A stretch of 64,000 bases of DNA. It comes from Dioscorea cayenensis subsp. rotundata (taxonomy: Eukaryota > Streptophyta > Magnoliopsida > Dioscoreales > Dioscoreaceae). Location: positions 4,092,001 to 4,156,000 of the forward strand of contig NC_052481.1 in the NCBI RefSeq assembly GCF_009730915.1. The letters are read 5' to 3'. Under the pieces are notes generated by a model, which searched no databases, had not been told where the DNA came from, and saw nothing but the letters and a program-made list of their open reading frames with translations. Positions 34,871 to 47,848 of the stretch are shown here, one piece after another (the first letter of the stretch is position 1; the number at the start of each line of letters is the position of its first letter). The translations under genes and the position numbers were made by a program.

Positions 34871-37800
34871 CGTGGAACTAGTTCGGTAAAGGATTCATCA
34901 CCTTTTTTTTTTTATTTTTTATTTTTTAAAATCTTTTGGAGTCATTTCTTGTATCAAATTGTTGATAGTTCACTTTACCAGTTGTTATATGTTCTGATGA
35001 AAGACGACAGAAAACTTAGGGATATTTATTAGAGCTTTAGTGGCTTCACTTTGATCCGCAGTGGTGGCAGCGGCATCTGGTATAGTTTTACTCTCTTCTA
35101 GCTGTGCTTGAGGTAGGTCGCCATCAAATCATAGTGGTGCGCCTTATTTAGATGAATATTCTTGTACTTATTATTATCTGCTGTATGCTTGTTCGTGACC
35201 TTGTTGTTGTTGTTGTTGTTGTTGTTAAATAATTTTATTCAGATTAGAGAGTTTGGAAATTAACAGTTATTTCATGTATTGCTTAGTTCTGGAATGAATT
35301 TTAGAATTATATACAGTTGACTGTTACACAGCTTTTGGCATATGGATCTTTTTGTCTTTTGTGTGCATGATTAATTGTACTCACTTAAAGGTGCATTTAA
35401 CTTATGCCACTTTTTTGTAAACTCCATGGATATTGGCAGTGAAGAAGATTGATTGTGTGGGTAATTTGAACCATTCCTTTGTCACATTATACAATATGAT
35501 TGGAGAGTTGAGTTTTTGCTCAATTGGTTAGCATATTTCCAAAATTATGGATTGTGATTTGTGGCACTTTTGTGATGTTGATTTATTAATAAAGTCTTGT
35601 GCTCATTCTTTATACCATAACTTTTTGCTGGGACCATATGCTTGGGCAAACACCATGCTTCAGTGATGATTTGTTAATATGTTTGAGTATGTGTGGTATC
35701 TGTGTTATTGATGTTATTTGTGAAGAATTTAATGAACAAGTATAGTGGGTGGATGAACTTTATTTGAAAGCAAGTGCGACTTTTCCTTATGTGCATTTTA
35801 GCACTACTGGTCCTCAAATACTTACAGATTTGGTTTTCAGAAGAATTTTGATTTTCGTGGTTGCTTGGAATAAATAAAAATCTGTTGGGCTGAATCGGCT
35901 GATTTGTTTTTGTTGCTTCTTTGTAAAAGGAAAAAGTCGTGTTATTTAGCAGAGGACTGATCAGGTAAGTAGAGAGCTTTGCTTTCTTGAAAGTTATAGA
36001 CAAGGCTTTATAAATTATAGTTGATAACATAGCGGGTTGATGTGAAACTTTAAACAGATTTGCGATTGGACCTCACTAGCCATGTTAATAGGGGGAAGAA
36101 AAGTGACAATTAAGCTTGCCATCAGTATCCTTGGTTAAACTGTAATACCTCCTGAATGGGGAGAAGTGCTAATATAACTTCAAAGATGCTTTTCTCTCAT
36201 TTGACATTCATTTTCTCAAGATCTTTGTTATATTCATGAGTGTCTGCATATTTTTGTTAGATCAAGGAGGTTTGGCCCTTTGGGTTTGGGGTTTTAATAT
36301 GTTTAGACTTTAAAGTGAATGAATAGAGAAAATAATGGAATCGTTAACAGTATTATCGGTTTTTTACTCATAGTTTTATTTAGATTTATCCCTTTCCAAA
36401 TGTTTTAGGTTTGGAATGGTGGTTGTCCTTCTAATTGGTCTGTATAATGCTGAAAATAGTCTGTGTTCCTAAACTGTTTGAGTTACAACTAATAGCTCGT
36501 GGTTTCGGTGGGTCACGGCCTAAAGACTCGGTGTATTTTTTTATTTTCTAAAATACTTGGCCTGGTCCTACCTGATATCTGAAAAAACAAGGTGTAATCA
36601 CTAGGTTTTTTGTGGTGGCTTGACTAGCATGGCCATTGACAACCCTATATTAGAATAACAAAACCTGTATTTTTACCTTCAAAAGTTTAAGCACATTGTT
36701 GTTCATTAAATATCACACAAAAGGAATTGCCAAATAAAACCTAGAATAAATGCTTGGTGTTAAAAGCAACATGTTGGTAGAGAAAAATGAGGGACTCAGT
36801 AGTCGATTATACATTTTTAGTGGTTGTGAAGATGGGTAAATTATGTCGGCAATGTTAAGATAAGCAATATTATATGATTGCCTCTTCACTTCCCTGATAT
36901 ATACATATGAAAGTGCTAAGTTTGTCTTGTGGACAGACGGCACTTTTGATGGGATTAAGAAAGAGTTTTGTTTTATAGGTTATGCATTCATATATGTTTT
37001 CTGATTATAGGTTAAACAGTTAAATTATGGATCGATTTTAGAAAGACATACAAGATTATAATTTCTTAGGTGAAAGTTTTACTGTGTTTGATTCTTTTCT
37101 GAGTTCTGTCCGTGTGAAGTTTTAGTTTAAATTTTCTAGCTGCAAAAACCAATTCAATTTATGATAATTGAATAGCTAACATCATGGTTGACTTTTTTTT
37201 TTTGGAAACATGGAGAAACTATATGCATCAATAATATTTTATGTGAGGGTGCTGCGTAATTTTTTTTTTTGGCTATATGTTAGGGCAAGAGAACACTGTA
37301 ACAGTGACATTACTACAATGCTTTATGTGTTCTCTTTGAAGTTTTATGTATGTGGAATTGATTTAATTGAAATCCTCTTATTGTGCAATATGAATAATTG
37401 GATTAAATGATTGCGATATCCTTTTATTTCTTCTCTTCCATTGGTTGTTTTTCTCTTTTATTTGTATGTTATTTAATCCAAATCTAATCATTCTTTTTTT
37501 TCTTCCATTCATCGAAATTGGCATGAATGATTAGCTTGGAAACTCATAGTAGATATGCAAGTCATTTTTCTATTTAGACTCTGTTATTTCTTCCTTATAA
37601 ATTGTTTTTGTGAATGTATACTCCATTAATTTACCTCAACTCCAAGTCAGGTAACTTGTATGTTGCTTTTACCTGTCAGAACTGACTTATATATATTGCA
37701 TATTATGAATAGCATCGACATGCTTCTCAAGTACAATATGTATTATGCTTCTTTCAGATGTCTTTAGAATACTAAATTCTCAATATGTTTTGGAGTTTGG

Positions 37801-39939
37801 GCATCTCCAATTGTACTTTGGTTTTTGTGATGTTTGGTGATACAAGGAACATTATGTTTGATGAATTACTTAAAAAATTCCATCTGCCAACTTTCCTCAC
37901 AAATCTAAAAAGTTCTTGGGCACTTTGAAATTTTGACTTAACTATATTAAAACCACGTTTTAGAAGTGAATAGAAAATGCACTTTAGGTATCCCCAGGAC
38001 ATCAAATTATTTTTTTTTTCAGGTCCATTAAGTCCCCATAGCCACACAACAGGATCCTACCTTCTTGCGGACTGACTATCACTATGTTTGTACATATGAG
38101 CTTCCTACAAGCTGCAATTATTGTTATTCAATGGATCATGTTGTTAACCGGAAATTTCACGATGAACCTGGTCTCTTATCAAGATTATTCCTGAGATTCA
38201 GGAAATATTTGTGGTCTAATTATTTTAAATCAGGATGTATGATGGTTTCATCTCTCAAGAGGATGTTGCAGCTAAAACTCAGAATCTTGTCTTCATCATA
38301 GTAAAACACTCAGAATATGTACTTTTTACTAATGTCATTTGAAGCTCTGCTTCACAACCTTGGATTTTGTGGTTTGTGATATGATCTATCAACTTCTGCA
38401 CTAATCAATTGGTTCATACTTCTCTTTTGAGTTTATGGGCTTTTTACTTTGCGCAAGTCCATTGCATTTATCATTGTGCCGTTGTTGGCAATAGGCCATG
38501 TAGGTGCGGAACGTGCGTTCTCAAATTATTCTTTCTTTTTTTCTTTTTAACTTCTCTGGGGAGTGCGCATTTTGAATTGTGGTCTGTAGCTGATCAACCT
38601 TGATAGGACAAAGTTGATTTGCCCTTGAGAGGTTAGGGAAGTAATTATTCATCATCATTCATGCAATACCATTTGAAGATTAGTGTAAACTTCACATTGT
38701 AGATACCTGTATAATTTTCTTTTTTCAGTTTTCTTTATTTCTTAAACTTGTGAAGATAGTATCTCTTTACTCTACAGAATTGCATCTTGATGTGTTCTTT
38801 TTGGCTTTGTGTGATGGTTTTTATCTAAATCAGGTACTCATGAGATTTTATTTGATATGCTGTTCAAGTTTTACAGGCAATTGTTTTGAACGCTTTACAA
38901 GCTTATGTGATTGGTTGAGTGCATTATCTTTACTTTGAAATGAGATACAGATATGTTGACATGAAACTTGTCAATCATTTTCTTTGCCCAACTGCATGAA
39001 ATATATTATATGGAATCAACTACAGACAAAAATTCTAAAAAAAGGGTTCTTCTTGGAAAATAATAAGAGTTTTGTCATGCATAGGTTGCTTTTGAGATTG
39101 GCGAGCTAGGGAATATGTTTTCACTTACTAACTTTGATTTGAATTATACACACTTATTTATGACTTATGAGGAATATGCGTTTGGTATGAGGAGCCTTGT
39201 ATGGTATGATGACAGCTTCTCTTGGCATGACATAATTTGTTTTGGATGCATTTCATTTCCTATCTTTTAAAAAGGAGTTTTACTAGTTTTATAATGCTCA
39301 ATGAAGGTTGATGTCCTTGTAGTTGGAATGTGATCTTCATCTTCTTCTTCTTGGCTGTTATTTATCTTACCATTTTAAATGCCTGAGATATCATCATCAA
39401 TTCCTTAGTGTGCTTTCTGACAACTGGTGCTGATCTATGGTGACTTTGAAGTCTAAACGGCTGTGTCTTCTTAATTGTCATAAGATTTTGTTGTTTGTTC
39501 CTTCACATCTTGCAACAGACATTTGAATGAATCTGCAAATTCTTATATTTCATGTCTCTATGCACCATATCAGGATTGATAAAAACAGTAGCCTGCTTCC
39601 AAGATGATTTCTTTTTGCAATATTATACATATATGGATATATACAGTTAAAACTGTGTCTGCAATAATTGGAAGATATATATATATATATATATATAAAA
39701 GTAATTTTCAGGTAATATTTGTCCAATCTCTGCCAGCTTGTTCTCAGGAACCCATTTGGAGCTAGTCAGCATTTTGGCTGGCTTGATAGAAAAAAAGTAT
39801 TTGCATGACATTGAAAAACCCCCTTCCAGAATGGATGTGGGTCCCATCCTTAAGAAGATGTTACAGTAGTATCATTGAAAGCTAGAAGCTGGACACGGCC
39901 CTCTTTTTTTTAACATATTGAGATATGGGTCTTGATGAA
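34871..39939. other. Long gene-free region downstream of the VQ gene
   Basis: About 5 kb without a coding frame I can defend, yet less repetitive than other gaps. A (GTT)n tract lies at about 35200-35226 and (TA)n at about 39675-39698. It could contain 3'-UTR introns of the VQ gene or a non-coding transcript; the sequence alone does not decide. No known plant microRNA sequence was recognised. Confidence 0.45.
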
Positions 39940-40499
39940 TAGGGGTGGACATGGGCCGGGCTGGGTCGGGTTTGGGCTGGGCTAGACTCAAATATGCAAC
40001 CCATATATTCGGGTATTTGGGTCGGTAGTATTCAGCCCAAAGTGTTTTGATCCAAACCCGGACCCGATTTGATTGTCATTAGTGCGGGCACTGCCAACCC
40101 GACCCAAAAAATAAATAATTTTTTTATGAAATAATTGAAATAAGCTAAATAAAACTACTTATTACTAACCCCTAAAAATTTTTTTCAAACATTTAAATAC
40201 AACACAAGTATTATAAATATTTACTCTTTTTCAGTTCTATTACTATTATATATATATATATATATATATATAATTATATATATTATAAATAATATATGAT
40301 ATATATTATTTATTTATTCGGGTCGGGCCGGGTCGGGTCGGGTCAAAATTCATCTGACCCAAACCCAGCCCGAAATTTAATCGGGCCAAAACATTTGAGC
40401 CTAACCCAGTTTTTGGGCCAACTTTCTAAACCCAGGCCCTGTATTTTTTGGGTTGGGTTCGGGCCAGCCCATGGGTCGCCCGGCCCATGTCCATCCCTA
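39940..40499. mobile_element. hAT-type MITE, 560 bp
   Basis: Inverted ends of 22 bases start TAGGGGTGGACATGGGCC (left) and, read backward, TAGGGATGGACATGGGCC (right), with one mismatch. An exact 8-bp duplication TTGATGAA flanks it (39932-39939 and 40500-40507). GGGTCGGGTCGGG-type repeats fill both subterminal zones, and a (TA)n tract sits near 40245-40272. No transposase is present. The 8-bp site points to hAT. Confidence 0.93.
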
Positions 40500-42886
40500 T
40501 TGATGAATATGCTGTATTATTATCTGGCAGGTAGTCACTCTTTCAATGATAAGCTTTGAAGTTCACTCTGATTACATGCATGTGCTACTGGGCCTCTGCT
40601 GTTTGCATGTCTCTCATCTTCTGGCATTTCTTCTAAATTACTTTCTACCAGATCTTTTATTTATTTATTTGGAACTTAAATTATTTCTAACAGGTTTTTA
40701 TTTATACAATTTAGATGTACCTGGTCATCATCATTCTTGACGATCTTGGCATATGCTTCATGGGATTGTCAACGCTGGTGATCTCAAAATACATTATTTG
40801 TTATTAATTACTTTCTCCATTTTTTTAGCTGTCGTTGTTAACTGGATTTTACGTATCAAGAAATTTAGTTATTTTATAAAATTTTATAAAAAATTATTTT
40901 TTTTTTAAATTATCTCTAATTTATATCTTCACATTTCTTTCCTATTTAATTTCAAAGAGAAAGTTGAATTTTTCTCCTGTTTAATTTCAAAGAGAAAGTT
41001 GAATAGAACGTTAAGGGTAATTTATACTTATTAAAGTTAGAAAAATAACGAGATAATAAAGAAATAGATTTGTGATAGACAAAAAAATAACAACGAAGTA
41101 TTTATTATTATTATTATTATTATTATTTTGTTTTTATCTGTCAAGTTTCCTAAAAGGGATGGGTTTCAAAGTATTTATTATTATTATTATTATTATTTTG
41201 TTTTTATCTGCTAAGTTTTTTAAGATAGATGGGTTCCAAAGCGGTCCTGGATGAGATATTGAGAGTTTTATAAAAAAAAAAAGGTTTTTCTTAACCGTGT
41301 TTTATGCTCGATTACGAGTTAAGTTGAAATTTTTTTTTTTCTCTTTGGATCATGATAAATTGCTTGAACTTGTTAAAACTAGGCTTGTCTACCACTAGAG
41401 AAGTTGACACCCCATCTAATGACCACCGACGCCAAACTCATTTATTAATGATGTGTTTGGTGCTTTATTTGTTGTATGGATTGATGTTTATTTATTTATT
41501 TGTTGTGCATGTCTATTGACTATTGCCTATTGAATGAATAATAAGACCTAATTTGGGTACTCTAAGATTACTCACATTAATTATTTATTACTTTTTTTTT
41601 TCTTTTTCTTTCAATGGAAAATGAGGAAATTAATTATAATAGTTATTCCAAGCATGCTCAATAAATAGATATTAAGCGCCGACAAACGAGTGGCCTTAGC
41701 CAACAAAAAAAAAAATCATTTGAGAAAAATAAATAAATAAATAAAAAGTCATCTTCTCAAATAAATTGTTGGTATCTTGTCCCTTTCCTCACTATTAATA
41801 TCACCGGCTTTTTTTTTCAATTAATTCAACCTTTTCTTTTAACCCATTGCTTTCCCACCAAATTGTTACCACATCTTCTCAAATAAGTTTAATTCACTAA
41901 CCACGTCACTGATGCAACCATTTTATTACTAGGAAAATAAAATAATATATTCTATGATAATAGTTGTCCAAATTCATTTATTTCTAGAAATCATGTTGAA
42001 GATTTTACACTGATTTTTTAATAAATATTTTTTAAAACTACCATTATTATTATTATTATTATTATTTATTTATTGTACTAACTGCATAATTTACTAACTA
42101 TATGATGACTCTCCATCTGGTACAATGTGCTCTTAAAATTACTAACTTTTTTTAATAAATTAAAATGTAAGAAAGTTGCAGACTATTTTAACCAAAAAAA
42201 AAAAATCACTCTTCAGATCAAAGTATATTAAAAATTTAAAATTTCTTTAGCAAATAAAAACAAGGTCTCTCTGCCCCCTTTAAAATTTAAAATTTAAGTG
42301 TAATAAATAAATACTAATAATAATAAGTACATGGCTGCTTGCCAGCCTAAGTTCCACTCACTTCTAACAAGATTGTGGGTCCCCTACCCTACCATTATTA
42401 ATATTTTAATTTCTTAATTTTTATTTTTTAAAATAAAAAAAAATATTGAAAAAAATTTGCAAAAATGAACTTCCTCATATTAACTCAGTCCCTTGCTTTC
42501 CACAAATCAATCACATGAAAGTAGTGTTATTCCCTCCCTTTTTCATTTTTTCTTTCTACTTTCCTTGCTTTCACCCTCCTCTCTTCATGTCTTGAGAGAG
42601 ACAAAGCAGCATTAAACAGTTAACTTTAACAATATATATATATATATAATTAAAAAATAATAATTAGAAAAAAAAAAAAGAAGCACAACCCCTGCTTATG
42701 AGGAGGTCATGGGGGATGTTGGGGGTTTCCTCTTCACAGCCTTTGCCACAACCACTCACATAAAAACCTTCTATTGTTCCACTTGTCCTACTCTTCCTCT
42801 TCTCTACCTCTCCACTTTTTCCATTTTCCAACTTTTGTCTCCTCCTTCTTCTTCATTGTTGTTTTTGTTCTTCTTATTAGGCCACA
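40500..42886. other. Gene-free stretch and promoter/leader of the WEB gene
   Basis: Contains an 80-bp tandem duplication (about 41092-41240) with (ATT)n runs and TTGTTTTTATCTG, long T/A tracts, and a (TA)n at about 42632-42648. From about 42770 the sequence is pyrimidine-rich and probably belongs to the 5' UTR of the next gene. An ATG at 42709 heads a frame that overlaps the WEB start in another phase; whether it is transcribed is unknown. Confidence 0.5.
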
Positions 42887-45496
42887 ATGCTTGCATCCAA
42901 ATCAAAGTAAGTGTTCTTCATAACTGACTTTCTTCTTTCTTTATTCTAATTATGTTCATAACTTGCTCCCAAAAGATGTCTACTTTGCTCTTTTTAAATT
43001 AGTCTGAGGTTTTTTTTTTTCCTTTTTCATTCTTACTTCTTCTTTGTTTCTTGAATGTGTTTTTGTTGTTTTTCTAGAGTTTTACATACTTTCTTTACAT
43101 GTCCTCCTGTTAATTTGTTGTTTATGAGATTTATGCAATGATGAAGTACTTGTTGTTTGCTTTGAACATTTGCTGGGAATTTGCAATTTGTTTGTGAATT
43201 TGAGATCTGGTTTGTATGATTTTTTTTGTTTGTTTCTAAGATTTGGGGTTGTTGTAACTTCAGATCTGGATTGTCTGAAATTTCAAGCAATAAGGCCATG
43301 CCTGCTGCAACTGCAACATCTAGAGTTAGCAAAGTTACCAGGACAGGATCAACTAAAACAGACCCTAATCCACCTTCAACACTTCAAAGAAGAAATTCTG
43401 TCGACTCGAAGCCGGCCAGAGAACGTCGAGCCCCGAAAACTAGTGTAACAACACCTGAAGTAAGTGAAGTGATTTCTGCAACTCAATTGCTGTTGAATTT
43501 ATGTGTAAACACTGATAATGTATCTGTTTGTTTGTTGTTGTTTGGATTATAGAAACCTTTGCGATCATCCAAAGTATCGGCTTCGGAGGTCCAGGAACAA
43601 CTTGATGTGGCTCAAAAAGAGCTAAAGAAAGTCAATGAGCAATTGGATTTGGTAGAGAATGACAGAGCTCAGGCAATTGAGGGATTGAAGATTGCGAAGA
43701 AGCTCGCGGAAGAGGCAAATGAGAAATTCACTGATGCTTTATCTTCTCGGAAGAAGGCCGAGGAGAGGCTAGAGATTGAGAAGTCCCGCTCTGTTGAGCT
43801 TGAACAAGCTAGCATTGAAGCCGCGAAGAAAGAAGAGGCATTGGAGATTGAGCTGAAGAAAGTGAGGGATGAACTAGCAATGGCCTTGAAGGCGAAGAAT
43901 GCTGCACTTAGCCAAGCTGATGATGCTGATAAGATTGCCGAAGCTAATGCGGAGGAGGTTGACCGCTTGAAAGCCTTGCTTGATTCGAAACTAGAGAGTG
44001 TCAATGAAGAAACTGCGAAGATGGTGAAGGAATTAGACTCTGAAGTTGTTTCTTTGAAACAAGGACTTGAGAGAGCCAAGGTGTTCGAACGCAAAGTAAC
44101 AGACATGGAAGCACTGATTGAAGAGCTCCAAATTAAGGTCGCCGATGCAAAAAGAGCTGAGTTCGATGCAAGTGATTTGGCTAATGAATGGAAGAAGAAG
44201 GCAGAGGTTTTACAAGTTAGAGTTGAGGAGACTTGCCAATCTGAACAATCTTCCTTGGAGTCTCAGGCGTTGTTGACACGACAAGTTGAGGAGGCCAATG
44301 CTTCATTGCAAGAAGCTTTGTCGGAGATTGTTGCGCTGCAAGGAAGAGTAGAGTTGTTGGAGACAGAGTTGGCGAGGCATAAAGCCGACCTCAAGGACTC
44401 TGATCTTCTTCTTGATGAGGCGCGACGAGAAGCGGTAGAGATGCAGCACACTATTCAGGTGCTGAAAGCAGAGTTTCAAGTGGTTGAGGAGGAGAAAAAG
44501 CAGGCACTAGACAATCAGAAAATTGCTAATTCGAGCACGAGAGATGTCTTGGAAGAAAGGGACAAGCTTCGAGAAGAGGTAGAGAAGTACAAGAAGACGT
44601 TGGACTCTCTAGCTTCTGCATTGCATGAAGCATCTACAGAAGGCAGAGATATGCAAGAAAGGCTTCTGATGAAGCAAACCGAAGCTGAAAATGCTCATGC
44701 CCGGGTTGTTGAACTGGAGTCTGCACTGGAGAATACTAAGGAGAGCTACCAGCTCATGCTTGACGAAGCTAAATACGAAATTGTTTGCCTGAAGAAAGCC
44801 ATTGACAGGTACGAGATGGAAGTGAAGAACTCAAAGTCCGAATTTGATGCCAAACAGCTCGACCTTGTTTGTATCATGAAGAATTCTGAAGAAGAGATCA
44901 ACACATTGAAAGCAGAGATGGCAAAGACGGTGGGTTCACTCAAAGGAGTAGAGTATGAAGCTCAGGAAGCGAAAGAGGATGGAGCTCAGATGCTGGATAA
45001 GTTAAGACAAACTGAATACAATGCAATGATTGCTAATGAAGTCATTGAGGATTTGAAAGCTGAGAGTTTGGCACTAAAGGAAAGGTTACTAGACAAAGAG
45101 AACCAGCTGCAGAGTATCGCAAAAGATAACGATGAACTCCGGCTCCGTGAAGCCACCGCTCATCTTAAAATCAGAGAGCTTTCCGCGTTGCTGCCAAATG
45201 CTGAAACAAACAATACTGTCAAGAATACAGTTCTAGACAATGGCAATGGGGAGGAAGAGGATATTATGGAGAAAGTTATAGACTTGTCATCAGAAATCGA
45301 AGCGGAGTCAATTGATGATGAGTTAGACTATAAGATGGACGGTAGCAGCTTCGACCAGACGAATGGCTCATCGGCGGAGAATACGGAGAATGGTTCAGTG
45401 TCACCAAACAAACAGGTTGAGCTGAAGAAGAAGAAGAAGGCATTGCTGGGAAAATTTGGAGGCCTGTTGAAGAAGAAGAATAATAATACAAAGTAA
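42887..45496 (+). CDS. WEB family coiled-coil protein (At3g02930/At5g16730-like)
   Basis: Three exons join in frame: 42887-42906 (20 nt), 43264-43459 and 43553-45496, giving 719 residues. The short first exon adds MLASKSK, so the protein starts MLASKSKSGLSEISSNK, like the Arabidopsis relatives. Residues up to about 75 are Ser/Thr/Arg-rich and poor in acid, compatible with a plastid transit peptide. From about residue 78 (SEVQEQLDVAQKELKKVNEQ) to about 620 the chain is heptad-rich coiled coil, the WEB/DUF827 domain. An acidic tail follows, then a Lys-rich end (KALLGKFGGLLKKK). WEB1 and its partner PMI2 control the speed of light-driven chloroplast movement; the role of this subgroup is less clear. 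An in-frame ATG at 43298 could serve if the first exon were skipped. The gene is convergent with the TRB gene. Confidence 0.94.
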
Positions 45497-45550
45497 TGCT
45501 TGATGATGCTTGGCATAGTTTCACTTGTTCCTGTTTGTTCTGCAGCATTG

Positions 45551-45551
<1 letters not shown>

Positions 45552-45589
<38 letters not shown>
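45552..45589 (+). repeat. (TA)n microsatellite after the WEB gene
   Basis: A TA tract of about 38 bases lies in the probable 3' UTR, 55 bases after the stop codon. Confidence 0.95.
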
Positions 45590-45591
<2 letters not shown>

Positions 45592-45986
45592 TTTGTATGT
45601 TTTTTTTTCTTGTGATTATTCTGTGAAGTATTTGCTTAGATTTTGCAAGTTAAAGGAAATGTAATTTAAGATCAGATTATATCTTGCTCTTAATTTTCTT
45701 AGCAACCTGAATGAAATTTTTGGATATATAAGAAAAAGCAGGGGGTTTGGTTCATGAAATATTTAGGATATCAAATGAGCACAAGAATGTGAAGGATTTG
45801 TATGTTTTGTTCACCATTTTTAAATGTATAAAATAAAATGTCATATTTAATTGTATCTTGTGTTTGTATTTATCCCTTTTGTTCTATTTTTTAGCTAGCA
45901 TGCTTTATTTATATAAATAAAATTTTCACTAACATTTACTTTGAAATTCTCTTCCTAACATAAACTATTCCTTTTAATTTGTTTTT

Positions 45987-45987
<1 letters not shown>

Positions 45988-46021
<34 letters not shown>
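45988..46021 (+). repeat. (CT)n microsatellite
   Basis: A 34-base CT tract lies between the two convergent genes. Confidence 0.95.
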
Positions 46022-46025
<4 letters not shown>

Positions 46026-46499
46026 TTTTTTACCACACATACACTAATTCCAATTTTCATAATGATTTGTATTATTATTTTCTTTATTGTGTTTGTCATT
46101 TTCGCTAAGATACAAGAACCTTTGAAAAATAAAATAAAATAGAATAAAAATAAATAAATAATCAAAAGTAAAAATCATTATTTTAAAAAAAATAACATGT
46201 TTGAAAAAAAAATAAGTAAAAATGACCAACAACTACTGTTTTTTTCACTTCTCATACAACTTGCTTTTGACACATGACTTGTCCATGTTCATTTAAAAAA
46301 AAAAAATAAAATAATGCTACTCCTCCATCTGAAGTACTCACTTTACCCACCAAGATTATGTTGTTGATAAGAAAACATCAAACTGATGTTTTTTAAGTCA
46401 TGACACGAGTTACTTTTCATGGAATGTTTTTATAATTCTAATTAATTAAAAAAATATTGACCAAATAGTCTATTAATAACCGGATCCCCATTTGAACCT

Positions 46500-46672
46500 T
46501 TCACAAATAGTAAAAGTTCGAATTATAGATGGTGACACATTTTTAAGAATGTAAATCATGGTTATATACATATAGTTCCAGCACCCATGTGAGTACGGAT
46601 CTTGCCCCACTTGTTTTGCCAAAATTTATGCACGGTCCTGACTTTTTTAGCGGCTTAGCAGCTCATCTTGGT
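46500..46672 (+). mobile_element. SINE, strongly diverged (copy 4)
   Basis: The order of words matches SINE copy 2 but with many changes: a B-box-like GTTCGAATT near 46517, ACACATTTTTAAGAATGTAAAT for the body, then AGTTCCAGCACCCATGTGAG and CCCCACTTGTTTTGCC. This looks like an old copy. Confidence 0.68.
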
Positions 46673-47848
46673 AAAAAAAAAATTAATTAATTAATTAAAT
46701 TTAATTTAATTAAATAACCAGATTTGACAGTCATGTGGCTTGATCTACAATATATTGTTTTGTAAAATCTAGAATGATTTGAAATAATAAATTCCAAATA
46801 ATAAAATTATTCATAAAGTTCCATTTAAAATAAATTAAGCCTACAAGTAATTATTTTCCAAACAAACTTTTTTCAAAATAAGAAAAAAACCCCCCAAAAA
46901 GAAATCTTTCACACTGGCCCTGAAGAATTTGAGTTAAAAAATTGACAAACAAAAGGCTCAGATTTATGAAGTGCATTAATACTTCTCCAAGAATTATTAC
47001 AATGAATAAAATTCACAGTAATTTCAAAAATTGTATCTAATTCATATTGCTGCAAGTTCCAGCACAATTCTGATTCCTCTACTCATTAGACTTGTAGATG
47101 ATATATTGTAACTAAGAGAACAGTACAAACACGATACATACAAACTGAGTGTTCTCATTTGTCACAGCATCAAACTGATTTGAGTACCCCACCTGAATAA
47201 AACAACAACAAACACTTTCATTAACCTCTTGAAGAGCTTAATATATATATATATATATAGTAATTACAGACTAGTAATTTCACCGACAACGTTCCGAATT
47301 TTGATTTCATGGCACACAGATCAATCCAAGATGATAAACATTTAAGTCAAAACAGGCTATTCTATTTACTTCTGGAGTAATCAAATGAATTCTCCATTTC
47401 AATTTAAATTGGATCAAGATAAAGAAAAGAAAAATAAAACAGAGATTAGTTATACAAAAGTCAAAAGAATTTTCTTCTGGTCTTTGCATTACAATACAGA
47501 AAAACGTCAGAACATGTCTTATTATCAATTGTTTTGTTTTCTGTAGATCATACAGACTAGGGAACATTCCTTGCCTCAACCTGGTGAGTAGCAGTACAAT
47601 CGACACAACCGCCTAAAAGTTCTGGCATGGCATCAGAATGATATAGAACTGTATAAATGTATGTATACTCTGTACAATACAAAAGGAGAGAATGGTACCT
47701 GAGCAGTAAACAAGTCAGGCAAAGAACATCAGTTGACTGGTCATGCATCACAACATCTATACAACAACCAAGTGATATCTACAATATCTTGCAAAAACAG
47801 CACTTTACTGGAAGTCTGAATGCAAAATCTGAACGGTGAAGGAGCTCG

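Noticed and set aside
42709..42927. 72-residue frame starting MGDVGG upstream of WEB
   Set aside because: It overlaps the WEB start in another phase, is low-complexity and reads into the intron; at most an upstream frame in the leader.
43669..44106. Ser/Ala/Phe-rich minus-strand frames over the WEB gene
   Set aside because: They are antisense shadows of coiled-coil Glu/Lys/Leu codons.
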